DNA of 64,000 nucleotides, from the NCBI GenBank assembly GCA_963743035.1, contig CAVUOB010000011.1:220316-284315 (forward strand). Direction: 5' to 3'. Both the position numbers and the translations under genes were made by a program. Positions within the stretch are counted from its first letter, which is position 1. Each line of letters opens with the position of its first letter. This stretch comes from PALSA-911 sp963743035 (GTDB lineage Bacteria; Pseudomonadota; Alphaproteobacteria; Acetobacterales; Acetobacteraceae). The notes beneath the pieces are model-generated. The model saw nothing but the letters and a program-made list of their open reading frames with translations. It was not told where the DNA came from and ran no database searches. Below, piece after piece: positions 60,610 through 64,000 of this stretch.

Positions 60610-62442
60610 ATGCACGTGCGCCCTGCTGCAATTCTGCTTGCCGTTCTGACCCTCGGCGCCGTTCAAGCTCCAGCGCAAGCCCAAACCCCGCCACCCCCGA
60701 ACCGTCCGCACAACGTCGTGCTGTTCGTCGCCGACGGGCTGCGACCGGGGATCGTGAATGCCCAGACCGCGCCGACGATGGAGGCGCTGCTGGAACGCGG
60801 GGTGCGGTTCACCAACACCCACTCGCTGTTTCCCACCTTCACCACGGCCAATGCCTCCGGCATGGCGACCGGGCATCTCCTCGGCGACACCGGCGATTTC
60901 TCCAACTACATCTATTCCGGGTTTCCGGTGCCATCGGCCGCGAACAGCGTGACGCCGTTCCTGGAGAACGACCCCGTGCTCGGCGACGTCGATGCGCATT
61001 TCGCCGGCAACTACCTGAACGAAACCACCATCCTGGCCGCGGCGCGCGAGCAGGGCCTGTCCACCGCCAGCATCGGCAAGCTCGGCCCGGTGCTGATCTT
61101 CGACCATACCGAGCGCACCGGGCAGAAGACCGTCATCGTCGACGACAGCACCGGAAGCCCGAGCGGCATTCCACTGTCGGACGAAATCACCCAGCGCCTG
61201 ACCGCCGCCGGTCTCGCGACCCAGGCACCGACGCGCGGCGCCAACGCCCAGACCGGCACCAACGCCACGCCGGGAACCACGACCGCCAACGTGCAGCAGC
61301 AGGACTGGTTCACCGCGGTGGCCACCAAGGCCGTGCTGCCGATGTTCAAGGAACGCGGCAAGCCCTTCGTGATGGTCTACTGGTCGCGCGACCCGGACGG
61401 CACGCAGCACAACCAGGGCGACAGCCTGGACGGATTGCTGCCGGGCATCAACGGCGTCACCTCGCTCGCCGCCATCCGCAACGCCGACAACGACCTGGCG
61501 AAACTGCTGGAGGCGCTGCGCGCGCAGGGGCTGGAGGACGACACCGACGTGATCCTCACCTCCGATCACGGCTTCTCCACCATCACCAAGGAAAGCGCGA
61601 CCAGCCACGCCGCGTCGCAGAGCTACAAGGGCGTGGACGCCAGGCAGCTGCCGCCCGGCTTCGTCGCCATCGACCTCGCGCACGGGCTGGACATGAACCT
61701 GTTCGACCCCGACGGCAAGAACGCCCCCATCCCCGCCGGCGCCTTTCCGTACCGCGCCAACGGCCTGATCGGGTCGGATCCGGCCAAGCCGGACGTGGTG
61801 GTCGCCGGCAATGGCGGCTCGGACCTGATCTACATCCCGAGCGGCGACAAGGCGCTGGCGGCGAAGGTGGTGCAACTGCTGGCCGCGCAGGACTACGTCA
61901 GCGGGATCTTCGTCGATGACAGCCTGGGCCCCATACCCGGCACGCTGCCGCTGTCGGCGATCGGCCTGAAAGGCCATGCCGTCACGCCAACACCGTCGAT
62001 CGTGGTGAATTTCCGCTCCTTCTCCACCGGCTGCGCCGATCCCACGACCTGCGGCGTGGAAGTGGCCGATACCGGGCTGCAGCAGGGCCAGGGCATGCAC
62101 GGCAGCTTCTCGCGCGCCGACACCCGCAACATCATGGCCGCCGCCGGCCCGAGCTTCCGCCAGCACTTCACCGATCCCGCGCCCGCCGGCAACGCCGACC
62201 TCGGCAAGACAATCGCTCGGCTGCTCGGACTGCGCATCACCGACAAAGGCACACTGCCCGGCCGCGTGCTGAGCGAGGCCCTGCCCAACGGCGCCATGCC
62301 GACGTTCCAGTCCGGCACAATGCGCTCCACCCCGGACGAGGCCGGCCGCGTCACGGTGCTGAAATACCAGATCGCCAACAAAACCCGCTACTTCGACACC
62401 GCCGGCTACCCCGGCCGCACTTTGGGGCTGCCGGCGGAGTAA
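60610..62442 (+). CDS. Secreted alkaline-phosphatase-superfamily phosphodiesterase/nucleotide pyrophosphatase
   Basis: The ATG at 60610 follows AGGAGA; the 610-residue product has a Sec signal (ILLAVLTLGAVQAPAQAQ). The type I phosphodiesterase fold is seen in NVVLFVADGLRPGIVN (metal-binding aspartate), the nucleophile loop FPTFTTANASGMATGHLLGD, VYWSRDPDGTQHNQGD and LTSDHGFSTI. An insert of about 50 residues rich in Thr/Ala/Gln (ANAQTGTNATPGTTTANVQQ) splits the domain. It should release phosphate from nucleotides or phosphodiesters in the periplasm. A PhoB-box-like repeat lies in its promoter region, and PAL-C follows 8 bases after its stop. Confidence 0.85.
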   Translation: MHVRPAAILLAVLTLGAVQAPAQAQTPPPPNRPHNVVLFVADGLRPGIVNAQTAPTMEALLERGVRFTNTHSLFPTFTTANASGMATGHLLGDTGDFSNYIYSGFPVPSAANSVTPFLENDPVLGDVDAHFAGNYLNETTILAAAREQGLSTASIGKLGPVLIFDHTERTGQKTVIVDDSTGSPSGIPLSDEITQRLTAAGLATQAPTRGANAQTGTNATPGTTTANVQQQDWFTAVATKAVLPMFKERGKPFVMVYWSRDPDGTQHNQGDSLDGLLPGINGVTSLAAIRNADNDLAKLLEALRAQGLEDDTDVILTSDHGFSTITKESATSHAASQSYKGVDARQLPPGFVAIDLAHGLDMNLFDPDGKNAPIPAGAFPYRANGLIGSDPAKPDVVVAGNGGSDLIYIPSGDKALAAKVVQLLAAQDYVSGIFVDDSLGPIPGTLPLSAIGLKGHAVTPTPSIVVNFRSFSTGCADPTTCGVEVADTGLQQGQGMHGSFSRADTRNIMAAAGPSFRQHFTDPAPAGNADLGKTIARLLGLRITDKGTLPGRVLSEALPNGAMPTFQSGTMRSTPDEAGRVTVLKYQIANKTRYFDTAGYPGRTLGLPAE

Positions 62443-62450
62443 GGAAGGCT

Positions 62451-62677
62451 GGGGCTTTGCCCCAGGCCCCGGCAGGGCGCTGCCCTGCACCCGTGAGGGG
62501 ACGGTCGTCCCCTCGACCCCTCGGACTGGTTTGTTGAGAAGAGGGCCATGAGCGTAGCCCATCAATGGCTACGTCATGGGCCCTCTTCCCAACAAACCAA
62601 ACTGAGGGGTCAAGGGGATGACTGTCCCTTGGTGGGGTGGAGGGGCAGCGCCCCTCCCGGGGTCGGGGCAAAGCCCC
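62451..62677. repeat. Large imperfect palindrome PAL-C abutting IS copy 2
   Basis: About 227 bases, same design as PAL-A and PAL-B: ends GGGGCTTTGCCCC and GGGGCAAAGCCCC, central arms TTTGTTGAGAAGAGGGCC and GGGCCCTCTTCCCAACAAA, and a central GTAGCC...GGCTAC hairpin. It begins 8 bases after the phosphatase stop and ends exactly at the first base of IS copy 2. Confidence 0.85.
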
Positions 62678-64000
62678 ATAGGCGCGAATTTAAGGCTTGC
62701 ATCGGCTCGATTGCGGGTGATTCGTAAGGTGAATGGAACCCTCCCTTGAAGACGGCCAATGGTCGTCGATTGTCTCACGTCTGAGCGAAGTTGCCGATCT
62801 GGAGACGACCGCGCGCTCATTCGGTGCCTTGCAGCGGGTGCGAAAGGTGCGCCGTGCGGAGGACCTTCTTCGCTTGGCGTTGATGTATGGACCCGGCCAT
62901 TTGTCGTTGCGCACGACGGCGGCGATGGCCGGCGATGGGGCGATCGTGGCGCTGAGCGACAAGGGTGTGCTCGGGCGTTTGCGCAAGATGGGCGACTGGC
63001 TGGAGCATCTGTTGCAGCGTCTGCTGGAGCAGCGGCGAGGCCTGGCCTGCGGCGAAGCGGCGCTGAACCTGGCGCTGGTGGATGGCTCGGTGGTTTGCGC
63101 GCCGGGCAGCACCGGTAGCGACTGGCGGCTGCATGCCCGCTTTGATCCCGGGCGGGGCTGCTTTGCCGACCTGGTTCTCACCCAAGGCAAGCTCGCCGAA
63201 CGGGTGGACCGGACGCAGATCCAAGCCGGTCAAACCGTGATCCAGGACCGCGGCTATGCGCGGGTGCGCGACTTCTCGGCGGTGCTGGCGGCCAAGGCCG
63301 ACTTCATCACCCGGATTGGCTGGAACGCCTTGCGACTGCTCGACGCGACGGGGCAGCGCATCGACCTGTTGCAACTTCTACCGCAATCCTCTGGTGTGGC
63401 CGAGCATCCGGTCTACCTCAAAGGCGTGGACGCCCCGCTGCGGCTGGTGATCCAGGCCATGCCGGCCGAACACGCCGAGCGGCAGCGCAAGCGGATGGCC
63501 CGCAAGGCGGGCAAGAGCGGCCACAAGCTCGACGCACGCACCACCACGGCCGCCGGCTATCTGATCCTGGCGACCTCGCTATCGGCCCAGGCCCAGCCGG
63601 CGGAGCGCATCATCGAGATGTATCGCAACCGCTGGCAGATCGAGCTTGGCTTCAAGCGGCTCAAGACGCTGGCGGGCCTGGACAGGCTGCCGGCGATGGA
63701 CCTCGCGCTGGCGCGGACCTGGCTGCTGGCCCAACTGATCGTCGCTGTATTGACCGACGAAATCGCCAGCGAGATTGTCGGCTTTCCCCCCTAAGCCGGC
63801 CGCCGTCCGCTGCCGGCGAATGTCGATCTGGCGGGCCTGGCAGATCGCCCATCGCACCCTCGTCAGGGCCATATTGCCAACCCCAAGAAAGCGAACCAGG
63901 CAGGCCACCAACGCCATGCGCCACACACTGGCCGAGGCGCCAAGGCAGAGGACCCTACAATGCGCAGACCTGAGAATAACCCGGTAAGTTCGCGCTTATG
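62677..64000 (+). mobile_element. IS4-family insertion sequence, copy 2 (1324 bp, reaches window end)
   Basis: Same length and ends as copy 1 but inverted: CATAGGCGCGAATTTAAGGC at 62677 and the complement of CATAAGCGCGAACTTACCGG ending at base 64000. The element therefore appears complete exactly at the window edge, and its right flank is not visible. With copy 1 it brackets 5.2 kb of five genes in inverted orientation. Confidence 0.88.
62733..63794 (+). CDS. IS4-family DDE transposase (copy 2)
   Basis: 353 residues with the same DDE and YREK residues as copy 1 (Asp117, Asp172, Glu304). Differences seen by eye: Pro3 for Ala3, SAQAQPAE for SAQTQPAE, KTLAGLDRLPAMDLALAR for KTLGGLDRLPAMDPALAR, and LLAQLIV for LLAQRIV. 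The near identity argues for recent transposition. Confidence 0.93.
   Translation: MEPSLEDGQWSSIVSRLSEVADLETTARSFGALQRVRKVRRAEDLLRLALMYGPGHLSLRTTAAMAGDGAIVALSDKGVLGRLRKMGDWLEHLLQRLLEQRRGLACGEAALNLALVDGSVVCAPGSTGSDWRLHARFDPGRGCFADLVLTQGKLAERVDRTQIQAGQTVIQDRGYARVRDFSAVLAAKADFITRIGWNALRLLDATGQRIDLLQLLPQSSGVAEHPVYLKGVDAPLRLVIQAMPAEHAERQRKRMARKAGKSGHKLDARTTTAAGYLILATSLSAQAQPAERIIEMYRNRWQIELGFKRLKTLAGLDRLPAMDLALARTWLLAQLIVAVLTDEIASEIVGFPP

Noticed and set aside
55920..62690. A CRISPR array or phage attachment sites in the repeated region
   Set aside because: The repeats are large palindromes at three separate places with genes and IS elements between them; there are no regular spacers, cas genes or integrase.

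Overview
This is a GC-rich, gene-dense chromosomal window. Its gene set suggests an alphaproteobacterium, most likely an acetic-acid-bacteria relative (Acetobacteraceae/Rhodospirillales): MucR/Ros and Irr/Fur-type regulators, an AapJQMP amino-acid importer, an OmpR/EnvZ-like pair, short nested overlaps between co-transcribed genes, and GC-rich intergenic hairpin repeats. The assignment rests on family recognition only; no search was run.

Layout. 0-3.4 kb: 3' end of mnmA running into tRNA-Met(CAT), a 3-hydroxyisobutyrate-dehydrogenase-family enzyme, an orphan branched-chain-type substrate-binding protein (SBP), and a small membrane protein behind a shared terminator. 3.4-10.3 kb: an RpiR-family regulator divergent from a two-gene COG4280-type membrane module, a two-component system, a benzoate transporter with a carboxymuconolactone-decarboxylase-like enzyme, and an IclR regulator. 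10.4-16.7 kb: a catabolic-looking block (two MFS transporters, a polysaccharide-deacetylase-fold hydrolase, a second orphan SBP, a CoA-transferase). 16.8-22 kb: glmU-glmS, gph, a DUF3108 envelope protein, tRNA-Val(CAC). 22.1-28.5 kb: a metallophosphoesterase followed by a Ugp-like (glycerol-3-phosphate type) ABC importer with two tandem SBP genes; this operon is peppered with apparent +1 frameshifts. 28.7-36.1 kb: a NUDIX hydrolase, a basic-amino-acid decarboxylase and the aapJQMP operon. 36.2-46.4 kb: housekeeping and regulatory genes (nth, DUF2244, an XRE regulator, lnt, fur-olsB-hydroxyacid dehydrogenase, mucR, tusA, tsaB-rimI, an acyl-CoA dehydrogenase). 46.6-51 kb: a 1090-residue methyltransferase/GT2/WbsX fusion and a GT4 glycosyltransferase. 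51-54.2 kb: a probable phosphate-stress lipid-remodelling locus (Agt-like glycosyltransferase, PlcP-like metallophosphoesterase, diacylglycerol-kinase-family protein). 54.3-55.9 kb: a frameshifted LivK-like SBP and a MarR regulator. 55.9-64 kb: two near-identical 1324-bp IS4-family elements in inverted orientation, with ~230-bp palindromic repeats abutting their visible ends. They bracket a thiolase-like/DUF35 pair, a pirin, a small unknown protein and a secreted phosphatase.

Common thread. Several genes fit phosphorus economy: PlcP-Agt-like lipid exchange, a Ugp-like importer, a secreted phosphatase and an OlsB-like ornithine-lipid acyltransferase. Two of the loci (secreted phosphatase, plcP-like gene) carry 7-N4-7 direct repeats resembling PhoB boxes, and a third candidate lies upstream of the decarboxylase. 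The clearest oddities are the run of +1 insertions confined to one operon, the covarying palindromes fused to IS ends, and the three-domain glycan enzyme.
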